A program made the translations under genes and the position numbers. This document shows positions 1 through 8,064 of a DNA stretch of 64,000 bases, piece by piece (position 1 is the stretch's first letter; each line of letters begins with the position of its first letter). Where the stretch lies: positions 372,001-436,000 of the forward strand of contig JAGIAR010000004.1 in the NCBI GenBank assembly GCA_017744735.1. Reading direction: 5' to 3'. The notes beneath the pieces were generated by a model, which did not search any database, was not told the DNA's origin, and worked only from the letters and a program-made list of their open reading frames with translations. The stretch comes from Novosphingobium sp. (lineage in GTDB: Bacteria > Pseudomonadota > Alphaproteobacteria > Sphingomonadales > Sphingomonadaceae).

Positions 1-148
1 GATGCTGACCGCGGCTGCGACGCTGTTCGTCAGTTCGTTCTACGAGGAGCTGGGCGGGCGGGACACGCTGCATATACTGATCACCGTCGGCGTCGGTTTC
101 GCGCTGATCCGCTTCGGGCAGCTCGAAGCGCGCGCGCTGAAGGAATGA
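1..148 (+). CDS. Small membrane protein, 3' part only
   Basis: Only the last 48 codons lie in the window, so the true start is off the left edge. The visible part contains a hydrophobic stretch (residues ILITVGVGFALI) consistent with a membrane segment, followed by a short charged tail ending in LKE. The stop codon overlaps the start of the next gene in an ATGA, the arrangement usual for small integral membrane proteins paired with a short XRE regulator. I do not recognise the family; coupling to the regulator suggests the two act together. Confidence 0.6.
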   Translation, partial: MLTAAATLFVSSFYEELGGRDTLHILITVGVGFALIRFGQLEARALKE

Positions 149-357
149 GCGAAACCCTCGCCAACCGGATGCGCGAGTTGCGCGAGGCGCGCGGCTGGAC
201 CCAGGCCGAGCTGGCCGCGCGCGTCGGTGTCAGCCGCAAGACCGTGAACACGATCGAGAACCGCGTGTTCGTGCCGTCCGCGCTGCTCGCGCTGAAGCTC
301 GCGCGCGCGTTCGAATGCCCGGTCGAACAGCTGTTCTGGCTTGAAGCGCCGGAATAA
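145..357 (+). CDS. XRE/Cro-CI type helix-turn-helix regulator
   Basis: A 70-residue protein that is essentially one DNA-binding domain. The helix-turn-helix spans about residues 13-35 (WTQAELAARVGVSRKTVNTI), with no effector or dimerisation domain beyond it. The length fits the YozG-like class of mini-repressors. It starts within the stop codon of the preceding membrane-protein gene (ATGA overlap), so the two are probably translated together, and regulator and membrane partner may form one control unit. The target is unknown. Confidence 0.9.
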   Translation: MSETLANRMRELREARGWTQAELAARVGVSRKTVNTIENRVFVPSALLALKLARAFECPVEQLFWLEAPE

Positions 358-393
358 GCGCCCGCCCTTCGCTCTCCCGCAACCCGTTTTCGC

Positions 394-407
394 AGCTTGC
401 CAAGCGC
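394..407. promoter_or_regulatory. Palindromic element AGCTTGCCAAGCGC, copy 1
   Basis: This 14-base sequence contains the perfect 11-base palindrome GCTTG-C-CAAGC. It lies 52 bases before the GMC oxidoreductase start. The identical 14 bases occur upstream of the AraC-type regulator gene. It includes a TTGCCA hexamer that could be a -35 element. That it is the operator of the cluster is inference. Confidence 0.4.
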
Positions 408-458
408 ATGGTGCCGCGCGCAGTCTAGGCAGCGAGACATAATGGGAGAGATGCTGGA

Positions 459-2144
459 ATGAGTGCGGCAGAGTTCGATTACGTCGTCGTGGGCGGCGGG
501 ACGTCGGGCGCGGCGCTCGCGGCGCGGCTGGGCGAAAGCGGTGCGGGGACCACCTGCCTGCTCGAAGCGGGCGGCCAGGACACCCACCCCTTCATCCACG
601 TGCCGAGCTTCGTCGCCGCGGCGATCCATACCGAACATCTCAACTGGAACTTCGCGACCGTGCCCCAGCCGGGCATGGCCGGGCGGCAGATTCCGGTGCC
701 GCGCGGCAAGGTGCTGGGCGGATCGGGCAGCATCAACGGGATGGTCTATTTCCGCGGCCACCCGACCGATTACGACGACTGGTCGGACCTCGGCGCCACG
801 GGCTGGTCCTATGCCGAAGTGCTGCCCTATTTCACCCGCACCGAGAACAACGAGGATTACCCCGCAAGCGTGTTCCACGGGAAGGGCGGGCCGATCAATG
901 CCAAGATGGTCGAAGGCCCGAACCCGCTGAACTATGCGTTCATGGATGGGCTCGCGAGCCTGCAATTCCCTTTTTGCCCGGACTTCAACGGGCCGAACTC
1001 CGAAGGCTACGGCCGCCGCCAGGGGCTGATGCGCGACGGGCGGCGCGAGAGCACCTCGATCAACATGCTCCAGCCGGCGGCAAAGGCGGGCAAGGTCCAT
1101 GTCCAGACCGACGCGGCGGTGCGCCGGGTGCTGGTGGAAGACGGGCGCGCGGTGGGCGTCGAACTGCTCGACGGGCGGGTGGTGAAGGCGCGGCGCGAAG
1201 TGATCCTCTCCGCGGGCGCGGTGCAGACGCCGCAGATCCTGCTGCTCTCCGGCATCGGCCCGGCCGCGCATCTGCAGGAGATGGGGATCGAGGTGGTCAA
1301 GGACGTCCCCGGCGTCGGCGAGAACTACCAGGACCATGTCGCGTCCCCCATTCACATGGAGACGAACAACACCACCTCCTACGGCCTGTCTTGGAAGGTG
1401 CTGCCGCGCGATATCTTCCACCTGTTCCAGTATCTGCTGACCCGCAAGGGACCGCTCGCCGGCAACGTGTTCGAAAGCGTCGCCTTCCTGCGCACCGATC
1501 CGTCGCTCGCAAAGCCCGACGTGCAGTTCGTGTTCCAGCCGGCCAGGCGGCTGACCAATCTCAAGATTCCCTTCCCGCTCGGCCACGGTTTCGCGATCAG
1601 CCCGGTCGCGCTCTATCCCAAGGCGCGCGGGACGCTGCGGCTGGCGAGCGCCGACCCTGCCGCGCCGCCGGCGATCGATCCGAAGCTGCTGAGCGAGCCG
1701 GGCGAGATCGATTCGCTGATCCGTGCGATCAGGATCGCGCGCAAGGTCTTCGCCAGCGAAGCCTTCGCCCCCTATGGCGGGATCGAGGTCGCGCCCGGCC
1801 CGGAGGTGCAGAGCGACGACGAGATCGACGATTACATCCGCCGCACCGGCTACACCGTCCATCATCCGGTCGGCACCTGCCGCATGGGCAGCGACAAGGC
1901 GGCGGTGGTCGATCCGCAGCTGCGCTTCAACGGCATCGCCGGGCTGCGCATCGCCGATGCCAGCGTGATGCCCAAGGTGATCGGCGGCAACACCAATGCG
2001 CCCTGCGTGATGATCGCGGAGCGGGCGGCCGATTTCATCCTCGGCAAGCCACCGCTCCCCGCGGCCGAGCTGCCGCCGGAATCGGTCGCGCGCTACAAGG
2101 GCCAGACGAAACCGGCGAAGAAACCGAAAAAGAAAGCCGCCTGA
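459..2144 (+). CDS. GMC family FAD-dependent alcohol oxidoreductase
   Basis: A 561-residue flavoprotein of the glucose-methanol-choline family, which oxidises primary alcohols to aldehydes. The FAD-binding GGGTSG motif is at about residues 12-17, GMC signature 1 (GGSGSINGMVYFRG) near 87-100 and signature 2 (GAVQTPQILLLSGIG) near 253-267. The catalytic pair is His in VHHPVGTCRMG (about 467) and Asn in GGNTNAPCVM (about 510). A good ribosome site (GGGAGAG) sits 8 bases before the ATG. The C-terminal tail is lysine-rich. The family cannot be resolved to one substrate. It resembles choline dehydrogenase in length, but no betaine genes are nearby and the neighbours (MBL, P450) point to a catabolic role. 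First gene of the plus-strand operon. Confidence 0.92.
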   Translation: MSAAEFDYVVVGGGTSGAALAARLGESGAGTTCLLEAGGQDTHPFIHVPSFVAAAIHTEHLNWNFATVPQPGMAGRQIPVPRGKVLGGSGSINGMVYFRGHPTDYDDWSDLGATGWSYAEVLPYFTRTENNEDYPASVFHGKGGPINAKMVEGPNPLNYAFMDGLASLQFPFCPDFNGPNSEGYGRRQGLMRDGRRESTSINMLQPAAKAGKVHVQTDAAVRRVLVEDGRAVGVELLDGRVVKARREVILSAGAVQTPQILLLSGIGPAAHLQEMGIEVVKDVPGVGENYQDHVASPIHMETNNTTSYGLSWKVLPRDIFHLFQYLLTRKGPLAGNVFESVAFLRTDPSLAKPDVQFVFQPARRLTNLKIPFPLGHGFAISPVALYPKARGTLRLASADPAAPPAIDPKLLSEPGEIDSLIRAIRIARKVFASEAFAPYGGIEVAPGPEVQSDDEIDDYIRRTGYTVHHPVGTCRMGSDKAAVVDPQLRFNGIAGLRIADASVMPKVIGGNTNAPCVMIAERAADFILGKPPLPAAELPPESVARYKGQTKPAKKPKKKAA

Positions 2145-2156
2145 GGGAGAGCAAGG

Positions 2157-3047
2157 ATGGCGAAGGAACACGTCAAGAGCTGGAAGGTCGGCGACTGCAC
2201 CGTCAGCCGGATCGTCGAGGTCTGGGACTTCCAGGACGACATCAACATGACCATGACCGATGCGACCGCCGACGAGGTGATCGCGCTGGAGTGGCTCCAT
2301 CCGCATTACGCGACGCCCGACGGGCGGCAGCGGATGAACTTCCAGGGCTTCGTGGTCCAGACCCCGACCAAGGTGGTGGTGGTCGACAGCTGCATCGGCG
2401 CCGGGCGCGACCGGCAGTTCGACGTGTTCACCAATCTTCCCGAAGGCTTCCTCGAGGATCTCGAAAGCCTCGGCATCAGCCGCCACGACGTCGACATCGT
2501 GATGTGCACCCATCTCCATTTCGACCATGTCGGCTGGAACACCTACAGAGACGCGGAGACCGGTGAGTACAGGCCGACCTTCCCCAACGCCCGCTATCTG
2601 TTCGGCAAGACCGAGTTCGAGGCGTGGAAGGACATCCGCAACGACGGCATCCACCATCCCGGCCACATGATCGAGTGCATCGATCCGATCGTCGCGCTCG
2701 GCCTCGCCGATCTGATCGAGGCCGATCACGTGATCTGCGACGAGCTCTATTGCGAGCCGAGCCACGGCCACACGCCGGGCCACGTCCACGTCCGCATCTC
2801 GTCGAAGGGCGAGGAGGCGGTGATCACCGGCGATCTGATGCACCACCCGATGCAATGCGCGATGCCCGAGCGCGACGCGACCTTCGACATGGACAAGGAC
2901 GCCGGGCGCGCGAGCCGGCTTCGCTTCATCGAGAAATACACCGACAGCGGCGTGCTGGTGATCGGCGCGCATTTCGCCGAGCCGACCGCCGGGCACATCC
3001 GCCTCCACGGCGAGGGCGACCGGCGCTTCGACGGGCTGGGACTCTAG
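2157..3047 (+). CDS. MBL-fold metallo-hydrolase (first of two)
   Basis: A 296-residue metallo-beta-lactamase-fold hydrolase. The two-metal site is visible: HLHFDH at about 119-124, a third His in SHGHTPGH (about 202-209) and the bridging Asp in ITGDLMHH (about 225). The spacing and the TPGH motif match the lactonase-like branch of the fold, so ester or lactone cleavage is plausible but not proven. It follows the GMC gene by 12 bases with a strong ribosome site (GAGGGAGAG) and precedes the P450 by 3 bases, so it belongs to the same operon. Confidence 0.9.
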   Translation: MAKEHVKSWKVGDCTVSRIVEVWDFQDDINMTMTDATADEVIALEWLHPHYATPDGRQRMNFQGFVVQTPTKVVVVDSCIGAGRDRQFDVFTNLPEGFLEDLESLGISRHDVDIVMCTHLHFDHVGWNTYRDAETGEYRPTFPNARYLFGKTEFEAWKDIRNDGIHHPGHMIECIDPIVALGLADLIEADHVICDELYCEPSHGHTPGHVHVRISSKGEEAVITGDLMHHPMQCAMPERDATFDMDKDAGRASRLRFIEKYTDSGVLVIGAHFAEPTAGHIRLHGEGDRRFDGLGL

Positions 3048-3050
3048 GCG

Positions 3051-4232
3051 ATGGCGAAAGATCTTCCCGACTATCCGCTCGACATCTTCACCCCCGCCGC
3101 GGTGCGCGATGCGCGCGCGGTGGACGATGCCTTGCGCGAGACCGCTCCCGCGGTCCGCCTGCACGACGGGACGGTGATGATCGCCCGGCACGAGCATGTC
3201 ACCAAGGGCCTGCTCGACTGGCAGACCTTCTCCTCTGCCTCGCGCCCGTGGCACGATCCCAATTCGCCCCGGCCCGAAATCCTGCTGACCGACGATCCGC
3301 CACGCCATACGCAAGTGCGCAAGGTCGTCGCCGATGCGCTCTCGCCCCGCGCGCTCGACCGGGTGCGGACGATCTTCGCCAATGCGGCCGAGGAATTCGT
3401 CAGCGAATTGCGCGGACGCGGCGAAGTCTCGATCGACGCGGTCGGCGAGATCACCCAGGCCTATATCTTCCGCGTGCTGCCCGACATCCTCGGCCTGCCG
3501 CAGGAAGGGCGCCATCACATGCACGGCTTCAGCCAGATGGTGTGGGCGACGATGGGCCCGCCGGGCGAATTGTTCGACGAGGCGATGGACGCCGATTTCT
3601 CGGGCGTGATCCAGTGGCTCGAGACGACCTGCGAGCGCGACGCGATCGACCCCGAAGGGATCGGCGCCGAATTCTTCCGCGCCGCCGATCGCGGGCAGGT
3701 GACCATGGCCGAGGCCAAATTGCTGCTACAGACCGTGCTCAGCGCAGGGGCGGACACGACCTATCTCACCATGGCCAACGCGATCCGCGCCTGGGCGCTG
3801 TTCCCTGAGGAATACGAGAAGCTGCGCGCCAATCCCAAGCTGCTGCGCAACGCCTTTGACGAATCGCTTCGCTGGGATTCCCCGAGCCGCATGGCCGGGC
3901 GCATCGCGACGAAAGACGTCGAGATCGACGGCTACCTCGTTCCGGCCGGCAGCCGCTGCGGGCTGATGTTCGCCGCCGCCAACCGCGATCCGCGCTTCTG
4001 GGACGAGCCCGAAGCCTACCGGATCGAACGCGACACCAAGCATTCGCTCGGCTGGGGCTACGGCGTCCACGGCTGCGTCGGCCGGGTGCTGGCGCAGATG
4101 GAGGCGACCGCGCTGCTCGGCACGCTGGTAAGCCAGGTCGAAGGGTTCCAAATTGCCGGCGACTACGAGCCGTGGATGACCACCGTCGGCCATGGCCCGA
4201 TCCGCCAGCCGGTGCGGCTGGCCTTTGCCTGA
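3051..4232 (+). CDS. Cytochrome P450
   Basis: A 393-residue soluble bacterial P450 of normal length without a membrane anchor. The I-helix oxygen-activation motif SAGADTT is near residue 231, the K-helix ExxR (ESLR) near 271, and the heme-cysteine loop GWGYGVHGCVGR around 333-344. No ferredoxin or ferredoxin reductase gene lies beside it, so electrons must come from proteins encoded elsewhere. It likely hydroxylates the cluster substrate, giving an alcohol for the adjacent GMC enzyme. The heme loop recalls CYP199-like enzymes, but the subfamily is not certain. Confidence 0.95.
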   Translation: MAKDLPDYPLDIFTPAAVRDARAVDDALRETAPAVRLHDGTVMIARHEHVTKGLLDWQTFSSASRPWHDPNSPRPEILLTDDPPRHTQVRKVVADALSPRALDRVRTIFANAAEEFVSELRGRGEVSIDAVGEITQAYIFRVLPDILGLPQEGRHHMHGFSQMVWATMGPPGELFDEAMDADFSGVIQWLETTCERDAIDPEGIGAEFFRAADRGQVTMAEAKLLLQTVLSAGADTTYLTMANAIRAWALFPEEYEKLRANPKLLRNAFDESLRWDSPSRMAGRIATKDVEIDGYLVPAGSRCGLMFAAANRDPRFWDEPEAYRIERDTKHSLGWGYGVHGCVGRVLAQMEATALLGTLVSQVEGFQIAGDYEPWMTTVGHGPIRQPVRLAFA

Positions 4233-4269
4233 AGGGTCGGCCGCGTAGGCCCGGTTGCGAGAGCCGATC

Positions 4270-4851
4270 ATGGAAACCGAGCGCGGCGGATTGCCGATCC
4301 TGAGTTTCGCCGATCCTGCCACATGGGCGGCGTGGCTTGCCGCGCAACCGCGGAACACGGCGGGCCTCTGGCTGAAGCTCGCCAAGCAGGGCAGCCGCGC
4401 ACCCTCGCTCTCGAAGCAGGAGGCGATCGACGGCGCCTTGTGCCACGGCTGGATAGACGGGCAGCTCAATCCGTTCGACGACGAATGGTGGCTCATCCGG
4501 TTTACGCCGCGCACGCCGCGCTCGAAATGGTCGCTAAAGAATCGCCGGCGCGCCGAGCACCTGCTGGCCGAAGGACGGGTTGCGGCGGCCGGCCTGGCCG
4601 CGATCGAAGCCGCACAGGCCGACGGGCGCTGGGAGGCCGCTTACGCGTCCGCCTCGCGCGCGATGGAACCCGACGACCTGCGCGCCGCACTGGACGCCGA
4701 GCCGGGCGCGCGCGCCTTTTTCGACACGCTCACCGGGAGCAATCGCTATGCGATCCTCTATCGCGTGCACGACGCGAAGAAGCCGGAAACCCGTGCCGCC
4801 CGGATCGCGAGATTCGTCGCGATGTGCGCCAAAGGCGAGACGGTTCATTGA
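4270..4851 (+). CDS. YdeI/OmpD-associated family protein
   Basis: A 193-residue protein of the YdeI/OmpD-associated family. The conserved features are the N-terminal block FADPATWAAWLAAQP with the following GLWLKLAKQG, the central HGWIDGQ followed by RFTPRTPRSKWS, and the C-terminal basic block with RAARIARFVAMCAKGE. Family members are linked to stress or peptide resistance but have no defined chemistry. I chose the ATG giving METERGG; a TTG 15 bases upstream is also in frame. It sits between the P450 and second MBL genes, and its role in a catabolic operon is unclear. Confidence 0.85.
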   Translation: METERGGLPILSFADPATWAAWLAAQPRNTAGLWLKLAKQGSRAPSLSKQEAIDGALCHGWIDGQLNPFDDEWWLIRFTPRTPRSKWSLKNRRRAEHLLAEGRVAAAGLAAIEAAQADGRWEAAYASASRAMEPDDLRAALDAEPGARAFFDTLTGSNRYAILYRVHDAKKPETRAARIARFVAMCAKGETVH

Positions 4852-4855
4852 GCCG

Positions 4856-4897
4856 GTCCCACGCATCCCCGCTTCGCTCCGCCCGAAATGACGGGTA
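4856..4897. repeat. Dispersed intergenic repeat remnant
   Basis: The gap between the YdeI-like and second MBL genes holds ATCCCCGCTTCGCTCC followed by GCCCGAAATGACGGG. This resembles the short repeated palindromic elements scattered between genes in many alphaproteobacteria. The identification rests on resemblance only; a genome-wide count would decide it. Confidence 0.3.
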
Positions 4898-4908
4898 GAG
4901 GAAAACCC

Positions 4909-5718
4909 ATGCCAGCCCTTGTCACCCGCATCGACGCGATCCGCTACGCGCGCCACGAGCGACCCGCAGCGGAGAATTTCAACGCTCCCGTCGACGACCA
5001 CGACCAGCCGATGCCGCTCGACTATTTCGTCTGGGCGATTCACCGCGAAGGCCTTGCGCCGGTGATCGTCGACACCGGCTTCGGCGAGGATGCGGCGATG
5101 GCGCGCGGGCGCGCGATGATCCGCCCGGTGGTGCAGGGGCTGCGCGACGCCGGGATCGATCACCTGCTGGTCGAAGACGTGATCCTGACTCACCTGCATT
5201 ACGACCACGCCGGATCGCTGAGCTCTTTCCCCAATGCCCATTTCCATGTGCAGGACGCGGAGCTGGCCCACGCGACCAGCCGCGCAATGTGCGACCACGG
5301 CATTCGCGCGCCGTTCGACGGCGAGCCGGTCGCGCAGCTGGTGCGCAAGCTCTACACCGACCGGGTGGTGTTCCACGCTGGCGACGAGGAGTTCGCCCCC
5401 GGCATTGCGCTGCGGCTGTGCCCCGGCCACACGGCCGGGCTGATGGTGGTGTGCTGCGAGACCGAACGCGGGACCGTGGTTCTCGCCAGCGACGCCGCGC
5501 ACCTCTACGCCAACATCGACCGGAAACTGCCGTTCCCGATCTATCTCGACGAGCCGCAATACCGCGCGGCGCAGGATCGGGCGCTGGCTCTGGCCGGCGG
5601 TTCGCTCGACCATCTCATCCCCGGCCACGACCCGCTGGTGCTGGCCGCCTTCCCCTCGGAAAACGGCATCGCCCGGGTCGATCTGCCGCCGCACAAACCC
5701 GTTCTGGAGTATCTATGA
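4909..5718 (+). CDS. MBL-fold metallo-hydrolase (second, lactonase-like)
   Basis: A 269-residue hydrolase with the metal-binding motif THLHYDHAG near residues 95-103, a third His in CPGHTAG (about 172-178) and Asp in LASDAAH (about 193-199). It resembles the N-acyl-homoserine-lactonase-like branch, whose members open lactone rings. The ATG giving MPALVTRID has a GAGG ribosome site about 8 bases upstream and is preferred to an ATG 21 bases further up. It differs clearly from the first MBL enzyme of this operon, so the two are not a recent duplication. It ends in an ATGA overlap with the next gene. Confidence 0.88.
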   Translation: MPALVTRIDAIRYARHERPAAENFNAPVDDHDQPMPLDYFVWAIHREGLAPVIVDTGFGEDAAMARGRAMIRPVVQGLRDAGIDHLLVEDVILTHLHYDHAGSLSSFPNAHFHVQDAELAHATSRAMCDHGIRAPFDGEPVAQLVRKLYTDRVVFHAGDEEFAPGIALRLCPGHTAGLMVVCCETERGTVVLASDAAHLYANIDRKLPFPIYLDEPQYRAAQDRALALAGGSLDHLIPGHDPLVLAAFPSENGIARVDLPPHKPVLEYL

Positions 5719-6608
5719 CCACCATCGGCTTCATCGGCCTCGGGCGCATGGGCGCCAACATGTCCGCGCGGCTGATCGGCCACGTCCACAAGCTGGTGGT
5801 TTACGATGTGGCGCCGGAGGCGGTGCAGGGGCTGGTCGATCAGGGTGCCGTCGCCGCGGAATCTCCGCACGAGCTGGGCGATCTCTGCGACGTCGTGTTC
5901 GTCAGCCTGCCGACCCCGCCGATCGTGCGCGAGGCAGTGCTCGGCGCAGGCGGGATCGCCGAGGGCAGCCGGATCAAGACCGTCTGCGACCTCTCGACCT
6001 CGGGCCCCAAGCTGGCGATCGAGCTCAATCAGGCGCTCGAGGCGAAGGGCATCGCCAGCATCGACGCGCCGGTGTCGGGCGGGATCAAGGGCGCCAGGGA
6101 CGGGACGCTGGCGATCATGGCCTCGGGCCCGCAGACCGCCTACGACGCGATCGAGCCGCTCATCGCGCGGATGGGCCGGGCGTTCTACATGGGCGAGACC
6201 CCGGGTGCGGGCCAGACGATGAAACTGGTCAACAATCTGCTCGGCGCAGTCGCGATCGCGGTCACCTCCGAAGGCATGGCAATGGGAATCAAGGCCGGGC
6301 TGGATCCGGCCAGGATGATCGAGGTGCTCAACAGCGGCACCGGGATCAACTCCGCGACCCGCGACAAATGGCCGCGGGCGGTGTTGCCGCGGACCTTCGA
6401 TTTCGGCTTTGCCGCCGCACTGAGCCTCAAGGATACGAGGCTGCTGCTCGACGAGGCGGACGCGATGGGTGTGCCGCTGCCGCTCGGCGAAATCGTGCGC
6501 GGCTACCTCGAGACGGCGCTGGCCGATTATGGACCCGACGCCGATTTTACCGCCATGGCCAAGGTGGCGGAGAAGAATGCCGGGCTGGACCCCGAACGCG
6601 GCGCCTGA
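5715..6608 (+). CDS. NAD(P)-dependent 3-hydroxyisobutyrate-dehydrogenase-like oxidoreductase
   Basis: A 297-residue beta-hydroxyacid dehydrogenase. The N-terminal Rossmann motif GFIGLGRMGANM (residues 4-15) binds NAD(P), DAPVSGGIKGARDGT (about 117-131) is the substrate-binding signature, and the catalytic lysine is in MKLVNNLL (about 170). The length is typical. It starts inside the stop codon of the second MBL gene. Such enzymes oxidise hydroxyacids to aldehydes or reduce semialdehydes; here it may act on a hydroxyacid released by the MBL hydrolases (inference). Confidence 0.92.
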   Translation: MTTIGFIGLGRMGANMSARLIGHVHKLVVYDVAPEAVQGLVDQGAVAAESPHELGDLCDVVFVSLPTPPIVREAVLGAGGIAEGSRIKTVCDLSTSGPKLAIELNQALEAKGIASIDAPVSGGIKGARDGTLAIMASGPQTAYDAIEPLIARMGRAFYMGETPGAGQTMKLVNNLLGAVAIAVTSEGMAMGIKAGLDPARMIEVLNSGTGINSATRDKWPRAVLPRTFDFGFAAALSLKDTRLLLDEADAMGVPLPLGEIVRGYLETALADYGPDADFTAMAKVAEKNAGLDPERGA

Positions 6609-6626
6609 TCCCCGCTAACCTTGGCT

Positions 6627-6659
6627 AGCTTGCCAAGCGCCGCGACTCTCGCATAGACT
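6627..6659 (+). promoter_or_regulatory. Palindromic element copy 2 overlapping a candidate promoter
   Basis: Bases 6627-6640 repeat exactly the 14-base element found upstream of the GMC operon (palindrome GCTTG-C-CAAGC). TTGCCA (6631-6636) and TAGACT (6654-6659) are separated by 17 bases and look like -35 and -10 boxes, so a regulator bound here would overlap the promoter. The araC-like start is 60 bases downstream. Autoregulation is inference. Confidence 0.4.
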
Positions 6660-6718
6660 TCGCTCAAGGCCCGGTACGAGGCCGGCCGCGAACCTCGCGG
6701 CCAGGGAGGTTAGGGCGC

Positions 6719-7657
6719 ATGGCGCTTCTGGAAGAACTCAGCACGGCCGCGGTCGCGCCGAACGATCGTCTGCCCTATTGGAACGGCATTGCGCAGATGT
6801 TCGCCCCGATCCGGGTCGAAGCGCTCGGCGATACGCCGTTCGAAGCCCATCTCTATCGCCGCATGCTGCGCGACTGCGAGCTGCTGTCCCCTTCGTCCAG
6901 CCCGGCCCGGATCTACAGCGGCCCGGACCACGAGCAGGCGGGAGTGCTCAACATCCAGCTCCAGCACCGGGGCCGCACCACCACCCATACCGGCGGCCGC
7001 ACGGCGCTGGTCGAAGAGGGCGATTTCCTGCTGTTCGACCCGACCAAGCCGCATTGGCAGACCTTCGAGGAGCATACCCAGGCGATCGTGGTGCGCGTGC
7101 CGCTGGCCACGGTGGAAGAGCGCATGCCGCATCTGCGTGGTCGGGTCGGCATCGCGATGAGCGGACGCAGCGGTGCCGGAGCGCTGTTCTCCAGCTTCCT
7201 GCGCCGCGCGTGGGAAGAGCTCGAGCACGATGATGCCGGCGAATGGATCGACGGAATGAGCGATGCGATCTGGCCGCTGCTCGACATGGCCTATGCCCCG
7301 GCGCGCCCGGCGCTGGAACCCAACCGCCGCGACGAACGCCGCCGCGCCCTGTTCGAGGCGGTCGAGGCCGAGCTGACCGATCCCGAGCTCGACGTGCACC
7401 GGCTCGCCCGCCGGATGGGCGTCTCGCCGCGCTACGTGCAGATGCTGTTCGCGGAACTCGGCACCACCCCGCGCGCCTTCATCCAGAACCGCCGGCTCGA
7501 ACTGGCCGCCCGCCGCCTGACCCGCGAAGGCGGCGAGGTCACGGTCACCGACGTCGCTTACGATGTCGGCTTCAACGATCTGTCGAGCTTCTGCCGCGCC
7601 TTCCGCAAGCGCTTCGAAACCAGCCCGCGCAATTACCGCGCGGGCAGCCGGAACTGA
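6719..7657 (+). CDS. AraC family transcriptional regulator
   Basis: A 312-residue regulator. The N-terminal roughly 200 residues form an AraC-type ligand-binding domain and the C-terminal part (about 215-310) is the double helix-turn-helix, with HRLARRMGVSRYVQ-type and VAYDVGFNDLSSFCRAFRKR motifs. A strong ribosome site (AGGGAGGT) lies 8 bases before the ATG. Directly downstream of the P450/GMC operon in the same orientation, it is the most likely regulator of that operon. The shared palindrome upstream of both units supports this. The ligand is unknown. Confidence 0.92.
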   Translation: MALLEELSTAAVAPNDRLPYWNGIAQMFAPIRVEALGDTPFEAHLYRRMLRDCELLSPSSSPARIYSGPDHEQAGVLNIQLQHRGRTTTHTGGRTALVEEGDFLLFDPTKPHWQTFEEHTQAIVVRVPLATVEERMPHLRGRVGIAMSGRSGAGALFSSFLRRAWEELEHDDAGEWIDGMSDAIWPLLDMAYAPARPALEPNRRDERRRALFEAVEAELTDPELDVHRLARRMGVSPRYVQMLFAELGTTPRAFIQNRRLELAARRLTREGGEVTVTDVAYDVGFNDLSSFCRAFRKRFETSPRNYRAGSRN

Positions 7658-7658
7658 G

Positions 7659-8060
7659 ATGCCTCTGCTCTACCATAATTCGCTCGTCACCGCCGACGTG
7701 CCGCGCGCCGCAGCCTTCTACGACCGGGTCCTGGCAACTCTCGGAGCGGAGCGGCTGGTCGACGAGCTACCGCTGCTGGTGGCCTACGGCATGCCCGGCG
7801 AGGAGGCGAGCTTCTTCATCCAGTCGCCCGACCATATGCCGTTCCTCGAGCGGACTACCGCCAATGCGCACTTCGCTTTCAAGGCGACCGCGCCCGAGGA
7901 AGTCGTGGCATTCTACGACGCCGCGCTGGCGAACGGCGCGGAAAGCGTGCTTGCCGCCAAGGTCCACGAGGAGATTCACCCGACCTATTTCGGCACGGTG
8001 ATCCGCGACCTCGACGGACACATGCCCGAATGCTTCGTGATCGTCGAAGCCGCGGATTGA
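7659..8060 (+). CDS. VOC family (glyoxalase/bleomycin-resistance fold) protein
   Basis: A 133-residue protein with the vicinal-oxygen-chelate fold. It begins HNSLVTADVPRAAAFYDRVL and ends with the usual GTVIRDLDGHMPECF strand. Members are metal-dependent lyases, isomerases, dioxygenases or binding proteins. The ATG overlaps the stop codon of the AraC gene by one base (TGATG), so the two are translationally coupled. The reaction is unknown; it may be an auxiliary step or a resistance function of the cluster. Confidence 0.85.
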   Translation: MPLLYHNSLVTADVPRAAAFYDRVLATLGAERLVDELPLLVAYGMPGEEASFFIQSPDHMPFLERTTANAHFAFKATAPEEVVAFYDAALANGAESVLAAKVHEEIHPTYFGTVIRDLDGHMPECFVIVEAAD

Positions 8061-8064
8061 AGCC

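Noticed and set aside
459-2144. Naming the GMC enzyme choline dehydrogenase (betA).
   Set aside because: No betaine aldehyde dehydrogenase, BetI or choline transporter is near; the neighbours are a P450 and MBL hydrolases.
81-3524. A very long open frame on the minus strand opposite the GMC, MBL and P450 genes.
   Set aside because: It has the Arg/Ala/Asp/His-rich composition typical of antisense frames in GC-rich genes, covers three convincing enzymes and shows no domain.
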